Below, piece by piece: positions 1 through 9,623 of a stretch of 64,000 bases of DNA. Location of the stretch: assembly GCA_013003535.1 (NCBI GenBank), contig JABDIY010000137.1:1-64000 (forward strand), given 5' to 3'. A program made the translations under genes and the position numbers. Numbering within the stretch: position 1 is the stretch's first letter; each line of letters starts with the position of its first letter. The notes beneath the pieces are model-generated. The model was not told the origin of the DNA and made no database searches. It saw only the letters and a list, made by a program, of their open reading frames with translations. The stretch is from Acidimicrobiales bacterium. Its GTDB lineage: Bacteria > Actinomycetota > Acidimicrobiia > Acidimicrobiales > SZUA-35.

Positions 1-1
1 C

Positions 2-277
2 CCCTATCCCATCCTCCAAGCTGCCTCGGATCGGTTTCAGGCTCTGGTCGAAGTCGGCCAGGCACCAACGTTCGATCCGGTCCTCGATGAGGAATCTTCT
101 GAGTCGGCGGGAGTCCGCAACGACGGGATCGACCGTGATACTGCTCACCTGGCTGGGGATGCAAGCATCGGTAGCGAGATCGTTTCCCTCTCATCAGAAG
201 ACGGTGACCCCGCTCGTGTCGAGGGTGCGATTTCCAACACCATCGAGTTTGCGGAACTGACCAGCGAGACCGATTGA
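2..277 (+). CDS. C-terminal fragment of an acidic protein of unknown function (5' end outside window)
   Basis: Frame 2 is open from the window edge to TGA at 275-277; ends ...NTIEFAELTSETD*. Confidence 0.5.
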   Translation, partial: PYPILQAASDRFQALVEVGQAPTFDPVLDEESSESAGVRNDGIDRDTAHLAGDASIGSEIVSLSSEDGDPARVEGAISNTIEFAELTSETD

Positions 278-288
278 ACCCTTTTGGC

Positions 289-1065
289 TTAGGCCGTCTG
301 AATCACCACATCTCCCACCGTGATGCGATGATGCTGACCTCCCCGATCCACGATCAACTCGCCAGAATCGGCCACTTCCAAGGCTCGCCCGCTGAGCAGT
401 TCACGAGCTAGTTGGAATTCGACCGGTTGGCCAATGGTGCAGCAATTCTCCCGGTACTGCGCCATGACTGCTTTTGGATCACGCCGGAGCCACTCGGTCC
501 AATGCTGCAAACGGTCACAGAAAGCGTGAAAGATTTCTGGTGCGTCCGGGGCTTCACCCGAGATGAGCTCAGCGAGCGAGATCGCCCGTGAGGTGACGAT
601 CTGGTCGGCGGAATCTCGAATGGGCTGTAAGTTCATCCCGACGCCGACCGCCACACCAAGCGCGCCATCGGCGATCGGACAACTTTCCACCAGTATTCCC
701 GCCAACTTCCGCCACCCTCCATCCCGCTGCACCACCACATCGTTCGGCCAACTCAATTCCACCCCGCCCTGATCTCTGGTCGGCCCAGCTATCGCGGCAG
801 CCTCCACCGCCGCCAACCCGGCTGCGAACGGGACAAGCGACACCTCGGCTTGACCCGCCGCCCACGTCTGAGGAACCGAGCCGAGCATCGCTTGAACGGT
901 GCTCGAGTCAGTGGGTCTGTCGTTGTGCCAGATACGCCCGAGGCGACCACGGCCGGCGGTTTGATGGTCAGCGAGGATCGGCTCCGGCGACGTCCCCTCA
1001 CGGAAGGCTCGTAGGACATCCTGATTGGTGCTTCCCGTGCTGGACACATGGAGAAAGTTGGCCAT
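289..1065 (-). CDS. birA: Biotin--[acetyl-CoA-carboxylase] ligase, without an N-terminal HTH
   Basis: STGSTNQDVLRAF, ADHQTAGRGRLGRIW, LSWPNDVVV..KLAGILVE motifs; start set at MANFLHVSS inside the longer track ORF. Confidence 0.92.
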   Translation of the reverse strand: MANFLHVSSTGSTNQDVLRAFREGTSPEPILADHQTAGRGRLGRIWHNDRPTDSSTVQAMLGSVPQTWAAGQAEVSLVPFAAGLAAVEAAAIAGPTRDQGGVELSWPNDVVVQRDGGWRKLAGILVESCPIADGALGVAVGVGMNLQPIRDSADQIVTSRAISLAELISGEAPDAPEIFHAFCDRLQHWTEWLRRDPKAVMAQYRENCCTIGQPVEFQLARELLSGRALEVADSGELIVDRGGQHHRITVGDVVIQTA

Positions 1066-1126
1066 TACTCCGAAATCATTTCGTCGATACTTTGCAATTC
1101 GGCTGCGCTCGACTAACCATAGGCGG

Positions 1127-2875
1127 GTGTTCACAAAGGTTCTGATCGCAAATCGTGGAGAAATCGCCGTTCGGGTCATCCGTGCCTGCCAGGAGATGGG
1201 AGTGGCCACGGTGGCGGTGTACTCCGACCTTGATCGAGAGGCTCTCCATGTCCGACTCGCCGATGAAGCGTTTGCGCTCGGAGGCAAGACCGCGGCCGAA
1301 AGCTACCTGAACACCGACGCCATCCTCAATGCGATCGAGCGCTCCGGAGCGGACGCCGTCCATCCCGGCTATGGATTTTTCAGCGAGAACGCCGACTTCG
1401 CACGGGCCATTTCCGATCGGGGGGTTGCCTTCATCGGCCCACCCCCCGAGGCCATCGAAGTCATGGGCGACAAGGTCAGCGCCCGCGAAGCGGCCGAGAA
1501 GGTTGATGTCCACGGGGTTCCTGGCAACACGGAGTTTTTGACCGACGCCAAACAAATCACCGACTTCGGTTCCGAGGCTGGCTATCCGCTAGCGATCAAA
1601 GCGGCTTACGGCGGCGGCGGACGCGGCATGAAAGTAGTGAACTCGGCCGAGGAGGCCGGATCGGCACTGGAGTCTGCGCGTCGCGAAGCCCTCGCCTACT
1701 TCGGAAGAGATGAATGCTACGTGGAGCGTTACCTCACCGCTCCCCGTCACATCGAGATTCAGGTCCTGTGCGATCAACACGGCAACGGCGTACACCTCAG
1801 CCAACGAGACTGCTCGGCCCAGCGACGACATCAAAAACTCATCGAAGAAGCCCCGGCGTTCAACCTCCCTGCCGACATTGCGGCCTCGATGGGCGACGAT
1901 GCCGTGAAGGTGGCGCTCGGATGCGGGTACACCAATGCCGGAACAGTGGAGTTCCTCTATGAAGATGGAGCGTACTTCTACCTGGAGATGAACACCCGGC
2001 TTCAGGTGGAGCACCCGGTCACCGAGATGGTCACTGGACTGGACCTGGTTCGCCTCCAACTGATGGTGGCCTCGGGCGAACCGCTGCCGTTCAACCAAGA
2101 AGACGTCGTAACAAACGGGCACGCCATCGAGGTGCGGATCAACGCCGAGGACCCTGCCGAAGGCAAATTCCTACCCTCCCCCGGACCGCTTACCTCCATG
2201 CACTTCCCCTCCGGTTACGGCGTTCGCTGGGATGGAGGCTATGAACAAGGCGACGAAATCAGCCAGTTCTATGACAACCTGGTCGGCAAACTGGTGTGTT
2301 GGGGGACAACCCGAGATATCGCCATCGCCCGTACGCTCCGGGCTCTTCGAGAATTCCGGATCGAGGGCGTTGCAACCACCATTCCGGCCGACATCGCAAT
2401 TCTCGAACATCCTGACTTCGCGGCCGGAAAACACTCCACGAAGTGGGTGGAAGAGACACTGAATCTCAAGGGTGTGACCGGCACCACCGCACCGGTGAGT
2501 GACCCAGAAGATCCCAAGGTGCAACGAAACGCCACCGTCGAGGTCAACGGCAAGCGCTTCGATGTTGCCATGTGGGTGCCAGAAAGTCAGATGGGAAGCG
2601 CGGCACCGGCAAAAGCCGCGCCCCGGCGAAAGGCCAGCGGTGGTGGTGCCGCTGGCGGCGGGTCGGGGTCGATCACTGCTCCGATGCAGGGCACGATCGT
2701 GAAAGTGCTGGTGGAGCAGGGGGCCGCGGTGGAGGTAGGTCAGACGCTGGTAGTGCTGGAAGCGATGAAAATGGAAAACAACATCACCGCAGACAAAGCC
2801 GGCACCGTTTCGGTGTTGAACGTAGAAGCCGGCCAAGCGATCCAGACCGGTGATGTCATCGCCAAGATCGAATAG
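1127..2875 (+). CDS. Acetyl/propionyl-CoA carboxylase alpha chain (biotin carboxylase + BCCP)
   Basis: GTG start VFTKVLIANRGEIAVRVIRA; biotin carboxylase ATP-grasp; C-terminal VLEAMKMENNI biotinylation motif. Confidence 0.95.
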   Translation: MFTKVLIANRGEIAVRVIRACQEMGVATVAVYSDLDREALHVRLADEAFALGGKTAAESYLNTDAILNAIERSGADAVHPGYGFFSENADFARAISDRGVAFIGPPPEAIEVMGDKVSAREAAEKVDVHGVPGNTEFLTDAKQITDFGSEAGYPLAIKAAYGGGGRGMKVVNSAEEAGSALESARREALAYFGRDECYVERYLTAPRHIEIQVLCDQHGNGVHLSQRDCSAQRRHQKLIEEAPAFNLPADIAASMGDDAVKVALGCGYTNAGTVEFLYEDGAYFYLEMNTRLQVEHPVTEMVTGLDLVRLQLMVASGEPLPFNQEDVVTNGHAIEVRINAEDPAEGKFLPSPGPLTSMHFPSGYGVRWDGGYEQGDEISQFYDNLVGKLVCWGTTRDIAIARTLRALREFRIEGVATTIPADIAILEHPDFAAGKHSTKWVEETLNLKGVTGTTAPVSDPEDPKVQRNATVEVNGKRFDVAMWVPESQMGSAAPAKAAPRRKASGGGAAGGGSGSITAPMQGTIVKVLVEQGAAVEVGQTLVVLEAMKMENNITADKAGTVSVLNVEAGQAIQTGDVIAKIE

Positions 2876-3012
2876 GACCGTCGTGCCGGACGCACCGAGG
2901 CACTTCACCCAAATTGCAACTTCAGAGCTCTGGCGCGGCCTCTGATCAAGTATTCGCTGGCAAACTGACGATGTCCCAAGACCATTCACCCCACCGGGAC
3001 AGGGAGAGAACA

Positions 3013-3900
3013 ATGAAAAAGACACTTCTAGGGATGCTTCTGGCCTTCGCTCTGCTCGGCGCCGCATGCGGCAGCGATGCCGTAGAGAACGTCACCGCCG
3101 ACGACAGCTCTTCAACCGACGACGGCGAGATGGCTGCCGATAGCGGCGAGATGACCGAAACCGACCACTGCAGTGCGATCAAAACCAAAGGCACCCTCAC
3201 CGTCGCAACTGGCGACCCGGTGTTCCCCCCGTGGATGATCGACGATGACCCCACCAACGGCGAAGGCTTCGAGTCCGCTGTGGTGTACGCGGTTGCCGAC
3301 GAGCTGGGCCTGGATGTCACCTGGGTCCGCACCACCTTCGATCAGTCCTATGCCCCCGGTGCAAAGGATTACGATTTCAACGTCCAGCAAATCTCGATCA
3401 CCGAGGAACGTGAGGCGGCGGTCGATTTTTCCACGCCGTACTACGTAGCCGAACAAGCGATCATCGCCACCGATGAGAACGCCTTCGCAAACGTGACATC
3501 GGTGGAGGATCTGAAGGGTCTGAAACTGGGAGCCGGCCTCGGCACCACGAGTTTGACCTACATCGAAGACGTGATCCAACCCGACACCGACGCGGCAGTC
3601 TTCGATGACAACGTGGCAGCAAAGGCGGCTTTTGACGCCGGTCAGATCGACGGACTGGTCCTCGACCTGCCCACCGCGTACTACGTCTCGGCAGTGGAGA
3701 TCGACGGAGCATTCATCGCTGGCGTGCTCCCTGAGATCCAGGAAGGCGCCGACTCCCTCGGCTTCGCATTCGAAGAAGGAAGCGAGTTCACGCCGTGCAT
3801 CAACGCAGCCCTCGAAACCCTCCGAACCGACGGCGTGCTCGAAGCACTCGAGGAGCAGTACCTCAACAACGCCGGGGAGATCCCCACCTTCTCCAACTAG
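3013..3900 (+). CDS. ABC transporter substrate-binding lipoprotein (polar amino acid type)
   Basis: Lipobox signal MKKTLLGMLLAFALLGAACGS; periplasmic binding protein family 3 architecture; followed by permease and ATPase. Confidence 0.9.
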   Translation: MKKTLLGMLLAFALLGAACGSDAVENVTADDSSSTDDGEMAADSGEMTETDHCSAIKTKGTLTVATGDPVFPPWMIDDDPTNGEGFESAVVYAVADELGLDVTWVRTTFDQSYAPGAKDYDFNVQQISITEEREAAVDFSTPYYVAEQAIIATDENAFANVTSVEDLKGLKLGAGLGTTSLTYIEDVIQPDTDAAVFDDNVAAKAAFDAGQIDGLVLDLPTAYYVSAVEIDGAFIAGVLPEIQEGADSLGFAFEEGSEFTPCINAALETLRTDGVLEALEEQYLNNAGEIPTFSN

Positions 3901-3996
3901 AACAGCACGGGGTTTTCCTGCTCGTGAGCCGGTGGGCGGAGGGGCGTAAGTCTCAACGACCACTGGCACACTGGGCACGGTGACCAAGGAACGCAG

Positions 3997-4875
3997 GTGA
4001 CAGCAGACCGGCGCGACACCCAACCCGTCTCCAGCGACGCTCGCCCCGTACCGCCATCAATCCTTGGCAACTACTTTTCCCAAGAAGGGGCCAAGGGTGC
4101 CCTGGTCGCCTTCTTTTCGACGCTCGGATTCTTTCTCCTGGCGATCGTCATCATTGGTCGGAGCGAAAACTGGCCGGCTGTCCAACGGTCGTTCTTCAAC
4201 TGGGACATCATCGTCGACTCGTTTCCGAAGGTTTGGGAGGGCTTTCGCACCAACGTATGGATGTTCCTGATCGGTCAGGTTGCGATCATGGCCCTCGCAC
4301 TGGTGATCGCCATGATGCGCAGCTTGAAGGGGCCGGCGTTCTTCCCTCTCCGACTTTTGGCCATCGTCTACATCGATTTCTTTCGGGGCATTCCCATCAT
4401 CCTCGGCCTCTACCTTTTCGGTTTCGGCGTCCCGGCGCTTCGGCTCACCGGAGTGCCAGGAAGTGCGGCGTTCTGGGGACTCCTGGTCGTGGTGTTGTCG
4501 TACTCGGCCTACACCGCCGAGGTGTACCGCTCCGGCATCGATGCGGTGCCAGACAGTCAACGGCTCTCCGCAGCATCTCTGGGTCTCACCCAATTTCAAG
4601 CGCTCCGCTACGCCGTCCTTCCCCAGGCGATCCGCAACGTCATTCCGGCCCTTCTCAACGGTTTCGTTTCTCTCCAGAAGGACGTGGCCCTGTTGGCAGT
4701 GTTGGGAGTACGTGAGGCTGTCCGCGAAGCCCAGATCGCATCCGGTCGTGACTTCAACTACTCGCCCTACATCGCCGCCACGCTCCTGTTTCTGGCGATA
4801 AGTGTTCCATCGGCTCGATTCGCCGACTGGTATACCGCCCGCGATCGAGCTCGACGCTCGCAGGGTGTCGGCTGA
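3997..4875 (+). CDS. Amino acid ABC transporter permease (HisM/GlnP type)
   Basis: FFRGIPIILGLYLFGFG, YTAEVYRSGIDAVPDSQRLSAASLGLTQFQALRYAVLPQAIRNVIPALLNGF. Confidence 0.93.
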   Translation: MTADRRDTQPVSSDARPVPPSILGNYFSQEGAKGALVAFFSTLGFFLLAIVIIGRSENWPAVQRSFFNWDIIVDSFPKVWEGFRTNVWMFLIGQVAIMALALVIAMMRSLKGPAFFPLRLLAIVYIDFFRGIPIILGLYLFGFGVPALRLTGVPGSAAFWGLLVVVLSYSAYTAEVYRSGIDAVPDSQRLSAASLGLTQFQALRYAVLPQAIRNVIPALLNGFVSLQKDVALLAVLGVREAVREAQIASGRDFNYSPYIAATLLFLAISVPSARFADWYTARDRARRSQGVG

Positions 4876-4876
4876 G

Positions 4877-5623
4877 ATGAAGGTAGAACTCACCGGAATT
4901 CACAAGTCGTTCGGCACCAACCACGTGTTGAAGGGGATCGACCTCGCAGTTGACGAACATCAGGTGGTGTGCCTGATCGGCCCCAGCGGCTGCGGCAAGA
5001 GCACCCTTCTCCGCACGATCAATCTCCTTGAAAAGATCGACGAAGGAGAGGTTCGACTCGACGGACTGTTGATCTCCGGTGCTGGCGTGGATGCCAACAG
5101 TGTTCGCCAGCGGATCGGGATCGTTTTCCAGAGCTACAACTTGTTTCCTCACATGAGTGTTCTCAAGAATCTCACGCTCGGCCCCATCAAAGCCTCGGGA
5201 ATTCCCAGGCCCGAAGCCGAGGCCAAGGCGATAGACCTTCTGGAGCGCTTCGGACTCGGCGACAAGGTGCAGGAGTACCCTGACCGTCTGAGTGGCGGGC
5301 AGCAACAGCGAGCCGCCATCGTGAGGGCGTTGGTGGGCGATCCCGAAGTACTGCTGCTCGATGAGATCACCTCCGCGCTCGACCCCGAACTGGTTGGCGA
5401 AGTCCTCAGCGTGATCAGAGAGCTCGCCACCAGAGGCCTCACCATGGTGCTTGCTACGCACGAAATGGGCTTCGCCCGCGACGTCGCCAATAGGGTCGTC
5501 TTCATGGACGCCGGTCGTGTCGTCGAGGCGGGGCCGCCAGACCAGGTGTTACGAAAACCCACTCAAGCGCGCACGCAACAATTCCTCAAACGCGTGATCC
5601 AAGGCGGCCGTCTGTCTCAGTGA
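4877..5623 (+). CDS. Amino acid ABC transporter ATP-binding protein (GlnQ type)
   Basis: Walker A GPSGCGKSTLLRTIN, LSGGQQQRAAIVRAL, LLLDEITSALDPELVGEVL; start MKVELTGIHKSFG. Confidence 0.95.
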   Translation: MKVELTGIHKSFGTNHVLKGIDLAVDEHQVVCLIGPSGCGKSTLLRTINLLEKIDEGEVRLDGLLISGAGVDANSVRQRIGIVFQSYNLFPHMSVLKNLTLGPIKASGIPRPEAEAKAIDLLERFGLGDKVQEYPDRLSGGQQQRAAIVRALVGDPEVLLLDEITSALDPELVGEVLSVIRELATRGLTMVLATHEMGFARDVANRVVFMDAGRVVEAGPPDQVLRKPTQARTQQFLKRVIQGGRLSQ

Positions 5624-5644
5624 CAACCGCCGACCGCTCGCAAT

Positions 5645-7015
5645 CTACTCGGCGGCCTCGCCCAGAACCTCAGCCAAGGCGGGGTGGACAAACGCAGACT
5701 CCACCAGATCGGTGACGGTCAAGCCAGCAGTCACCGCAAGGGCGAGAACGCTGACGAGCTCGGCGGCATGCTGCCCCACGATGGAACCGCCCAGCACCAC
5801 CCCGGTCAGTGGATCGCTCACGATCTTCACGAAACCACGAGGGTCGGAGTTGATCAGCGCTTTGGCTGAAACGCTGAATGGCACCTTGGTGACCCGGATC
5901 TTACGGCCTTCGGCGAACGCATCGGCTTCGGCCAAACCGACGTCGGCTATTTCCGGCTCGGTGAAGATGGCTGACGCCACCTTTTGGTAATCGATATGGC
6001 GGTGTGGGGCCTGGTGTAATCCCATTGCATGTTCGGCAATCTTGCGGCCCTGAATCGAAGCGACCGAACTGAGAGGGAGCTTGCCGGACACGTCGCCGCA
6101 CGCATACACCCCGGCGACATTGGACAGACAGTTGTGGTCAACCTGCACGTACCCCCACTTCGAGTCAACGCCTGCGACATCCAGGCCGAGTTCTTCAGAG
6201 TTGGGGATCGAGCCGATCGCCATCAATGCATGCGATCCGGTGGCAATCCGACCATCATCGCAGTGCACCCGTACCACCGGCCCGTCAACCTCGATTCGTT
6301 CCGCCCGTGCACCTTTGAGAAGTTTGACCTCTCGGTCCACGAATGTTTGTTCGAGCGCTGCGGCTACCTCGGGATCCTTGTAGGGAAGAACATGCTGCCG
6401 GCTAACCACCAGCGTCACCTTGGATCCGAAGGCGGAAAACATGTGAACGAACTCCACACCGGTTACCCCGGAACCGATCACGACGAGGTGCTCAGGTAGT
6501 TCCGGTGGTGGGTAGGCGTGGCGGGTGGTGAGCACCCGTTCGCCATCGATTGGCGCCCAATCCGGGATCCGGGGACGGCTTCCCGTGGAGAGAACGATCA
6601 CGTCGGCCTCGAAGTGCTGTTCGGAACCATCCTTTAGCGTGGCTTTCACCGAATTGGGACCGGTCATCTCACCTGTCCCCTCCACAAGGTTCACACCCTG
6701 GGACCGCAACTGCGTGGAAACCGAGGTCTCCAGCCGGTTTTCGATGCCATTGATTCGCTCGCGCAACGCATTGAAGTCAAGCTGAGCTTCCACCGCCACG
6801 AGGCCCATCTCACTGGCACGCATCATGTCGGACATCATCCCGCCTGTGGCGATCATCGCTTTTGACGGAATGCAATCGAGTAGATGCGCAGCTCCACCAA
6901 CAATGTCGCGTTCGATGAGTGTCACCTTTGCGCCGAGGCGGGCCGCGTGGGTAGCGCAGGTGGTACCACCGGGACCCCCGCCAATAATCACGAATCGTTT
7001 CGCTATACCAGCCAT
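5645..7015 (-). CDS. FAD-dependent pyridine nucleotide-disulphide oxidoreductase, LpdA-like NAD(P)H dehydrogenase
   Basis: FVIIGGGPGGTTCATHAARLGAKVTLIE; VVIGSGVTGVEF; GVYACGDV; dimerisation domain. Confidence 0.85.
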   Translation of the reverse strand: MAGIAKRFVIIGGGPGGTTCATHAARLGAKVTLIERDIVGGAAHLLDCIPSKAMIATGGMMSDMMRASEMGLVAVEAQLDFNALRERINGIENRLETSVSTQLRSQGVNLVEGTGEMTGPNSVKATLKDGSEQHFEADVIVLSTGSRPRIPDWAPIDGERVLTTRHAYPPPELPEHLVVIGSGVTGVEFVHMFSAFGSKVTLVVSRQHVLPYKDPEVAAALEQTFVDREVKLLKGARAERIEVDGPVVRVHCDDGRIATGSHALMAIGSIPNSEELGLDVAGVDSKWGYVQVDHNCLSNVAGVYACGDVSGKLPLSSVASIQGRKIAEHAMGLHQAPHRHIDYQKVASAIFTEPEIADVGLAEADAFAEGRKIRVTKVPFSVSAKALINSDPRGFVKIVSDPLTGVVLGGSIVGQHAAELVSVLALAVTAGLTVTDLVESAFVHPALAEVLGEAAE

Positions 7016-7116
7016 CGGATCAGTGTATTCACCTGATGCACTGAGCTGCGGTTCTGGTGCGCCTCCAGTCCCACCGTGTCCTGGTGGAAGTGGGGTTTAC
7101 CACTACGCTGAGCCCA

Positions 7117-8289
7117 ATGGCCAAGGGCGAGTTGCTGACAAGCACGGAAGTGACACACACGCTCGGCGCCGAACAGTTCAACGGGATCCACCGCGTAGCT
7201 CTCGAACTCCTGCGCCGTTCGCCAGATATCGAACCGCTCCGCTCACTCGCCGACGCTCCGGGCCAATTCCGGCGTCTGACGCCCGGGGAGCGCTTGGCGG
7301 TTGGACGCGGCTTGGTTCCCGGCCGCGCGTTGGCAACGAGACTCGCCAAGAGACTTCCCGATGATGCTCGCCGCCGTTTTTCCGAGACGTTCAATCTTGC
7401 GGTCGACGTGGCGGAGTCCGATGTGTTTCTGGACCTCGAAGCTGCTTGGCTCAATCCCTGGAGCCGAAGTGACCTCCTGCCCCATCTTCAGCGATTTGCT
7501 GTTGCCACCGCCACCGTGGTCCACGACGTAGCACCGATCACCAACCCTCAGTGGTTCGAGCCAGCTTCCACGTTCCGATTCGAACGCTACCTAAAAGCCC
7601 ATCTTCAACATGGGTCGCACTTTTTCTGTATTTCTCAACACACCCGTTCCCAGCTGGACCGGGTGGCTGATGGTCTTGGCTTCAGGGAGCCGTCTTCTTC
7701 GGTGCTGCCCATGGGAGCGCTCGCTGTTGAATCCATCCGAATAGGCCAGAGCGAGGATGACCGAGCCATGCTGCTGATGGTCGGCACGTTGGAGCCGCGG
7801 AAGAATCACGGCTTCGCCCTCGATCTGCTGGACCGTCTCCTCTCCGAAGGCGCCAACGTGGAACTGCAATTAGTGGGGAGTCGGGGATGGAAGAGCTCTG
7901 ACCTTGTTGCCCGGATAACCAGTCACCCGCAGTACGGAGACCGCCTCCGCTGGCGAAGCGGTCTGAGCGACAGCGCGCTGGCCGAACTTTACAGCGATGC
8001 CGTCGCCGTGTTGGTTCCGTCCCACGATGAAGGGTTTGGCCTTCCGGTGATCGAAGCGCTGGCCCACGGCACACCCGTGATTGCCTCCGACCATCCTGCG
8101 CTACGCGAAGCCGGAGGAACGTTTGCCAAATATGCCGGTTCTCCCGACAGCTGGCACACCATGGTGACCCACTTGCTGGATCCAGCCGAGCAAGCCGCGG
8201 TTCGGCACCGACTTCGCCGTTACGAACCGCCCTCGTGGGACCGCACCGCCGACGTCCTCCACCAGCAGCTTGCCGAGTTGGTTCGCTAA
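7117..8289 (+). CDS. Glycosyltransferase family 4/1-like
   Basis: MLLMVGTLEPRKNHGFAL...VLVPSHDEGFGLPVIEALAHGTPVIASD. Confidence 0.85.
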   Translation: MAKGELLTSTEVTHTLGAEQFNGIHRVALELLRRSPDIEPLRSLADAPGQFRRLTPGERLAVGRGLVPGRALATRLAKRLPDDARRRFSETFNLAVDVAESDVFLDLEAAWLNPWSRSDLLPHLQRFAVATATVVHDVAPITNPQWFEPASTFRFERYLKAHLQHGSHFFCISQHTRSQLDRVADGLGFREPSSSVLPMGALAVESIRIGQSEDDRAMLLMVGTLEPRKNHGFALDLLDRLLSEGANVELQLVGSRGWKSSDLVARITSHPQYGDRLRWRSGLSDSALAELYSDAVAVLVPSHDEGFGLPVIEALAHGTPVIASDHPALREAGGTFAKYAGSPDSWHTMVTHLLDPAEQAAVRHRLRRYEPPSWDRTADVLHQQLAELVR

Positions 8290-9623
8290 CTCTGCGGCGG
8301 TTCCCGGCGATCCTCCAACGCGGCGACGCGAGCTTCCAGAAGGGTGATCGCATCACGTAGTGCCGTGGTGGATTCGTTGGCGTTCACCACCAGCGGATGG
8401 ATCTGCCAGTTGGTGGCCCGCCCGATCAGAGATTTGGTCTGATTGATCCACGGTTTGAGGCTGATGGGGTGTGGCATGGGGAGAACCTCGAGATCCGCCA
8501 GTCTGTCTTGCACCGGTGACGGGTCGGCCTCCAAAGGACGGTCATCGGTCCGAGCCCGGCGCCGAATCTCAGCCTGGATGCTCATGTAATCCGAGCTTCC
8601 CTCGGTCCATTCGGCCTCGGAGACAAGCGCTGCCTCGGCTCCGACTGCTCGAGCCATCGCAGCCATCAGCTCCCCATCATTCTTGATCAACGTGATCGAT
8701 GAACTCTGATCGGCGATGCCACCAACCGCAGCGGCAATAACCGGTGTCTCGAAGAGCTTGGCCCGCTCCACCACGCCACTACTCCAAATCTCCCGGTATG
8801 GCAGAACCACGGTGTCAGCGGCCTGAAGCCAGGTGTCAAATTCGGCGTCTCCTACAAAGCGACGGTGCAAATGCACTTTTGGCGAGAGTTCGGCGAGCAT
8901 GGCCAGAGTGCGAGCATGAGCCTCCAGCTCAGGGTGGTAGACGCGGACATCCCCAACCACGTGCAGCGACGCTCCATCGGGGTCCAGACGCAGAAAGGCC
9001 TGGATAGCCCGGTCGAATCCCTTGTGGGCTTGGAGGAAACCTATGCACAACAAGACCTTGTCGTCGGGCGGCAACCCCAGCAGTGAGCGAGCCTCGGCCT
9101 GGTCCATCCTGGAGTGGGCCGCGAAGTTTGTCCCATGGTCCAAGAGCTTTATTCTCATGGGCGACAGACCAGCCGCATCCGCCAGTTCTTGCCGTTCCTG
9201 CGCGGTGTGCACCGTGATCTCGGCGGCCTGATCGAATACTCGGTGAGCGGCCCGTCGCTCACTGGCATGCTCACGCATTGGTTGATACTGGACCTCGTGG
9301 ATTCTCAACTCGGTCGGCACAAGTTTTGTGATCCCGGCCAGCGCGGTCCAGATCGCCAACCGTTCCGCTCCAGTTCTGGTTCGACCGAAGATCATCTCGG
9401 GGAAGAACTGAATGACCAGCCGGTCGTAGCGGCCGGCCATGGCCGCCAGTTTGGCCATTCCAGCAACGCCACCCAGTCGGATGTGGTGGTGAGCGGCGGA
9501 GGGAAAGGGTGAGAGCACCTCGAGGTCCTCGCCAGCGGCCCGGCGGCGACGGACCTCCTGGACTGCGTAAGCTGCGATCCCGTCTCGGTAAGGAGCGTAC
9601 GGCGTGACCATCAGCACCCTCAT
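8286..9623 (-). CDS. Glycosyltransferase (GT4-like)
   Basis: LCIGFLQAHKGFDRAIQAFLRL...ADTVVLPYREIWSSGVVERAKLFETPVIAAAVGGI. Confidence 0.8.
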   Translation of the reverse strand: MRVLMVTPYAPYRDGIAAYAVQEVRRRRAAGEDLEVLSPFPSAAHHHIRLGGVAGMAKLAAMAGRYDRLVIQFFPEMIFGRTRTGAERLAIWTALAGITKLVPTELRIHEVQYQPMREHASERRAAHRVFDQAAEITVHTAQERQELADAAGLSPMRIKLLDHGTNFAAHSRMDQAEARSLLGLPPDDKVLLCIGFLQAHKGFDRAIQAFLRLDPDGASLHVVGDVRVYHPELEAHARTLAMLAELSPKVHLHRRFVGDAEFDTWLQAADTVVLPYREIWSSGVVERAKLFETPVIAAAVGGIADQSSSITLIKNDGELMAAMARAVGAEAALVSEAEWTEGSSDYMSIQAEIRRRARTDDRPLEADPSPVQDRLADLEVLPMPHPISLKPWINQTKSLIGRATNWQIHPLVVNANESTTALRDAITLLEARVAALEDRREPPQS

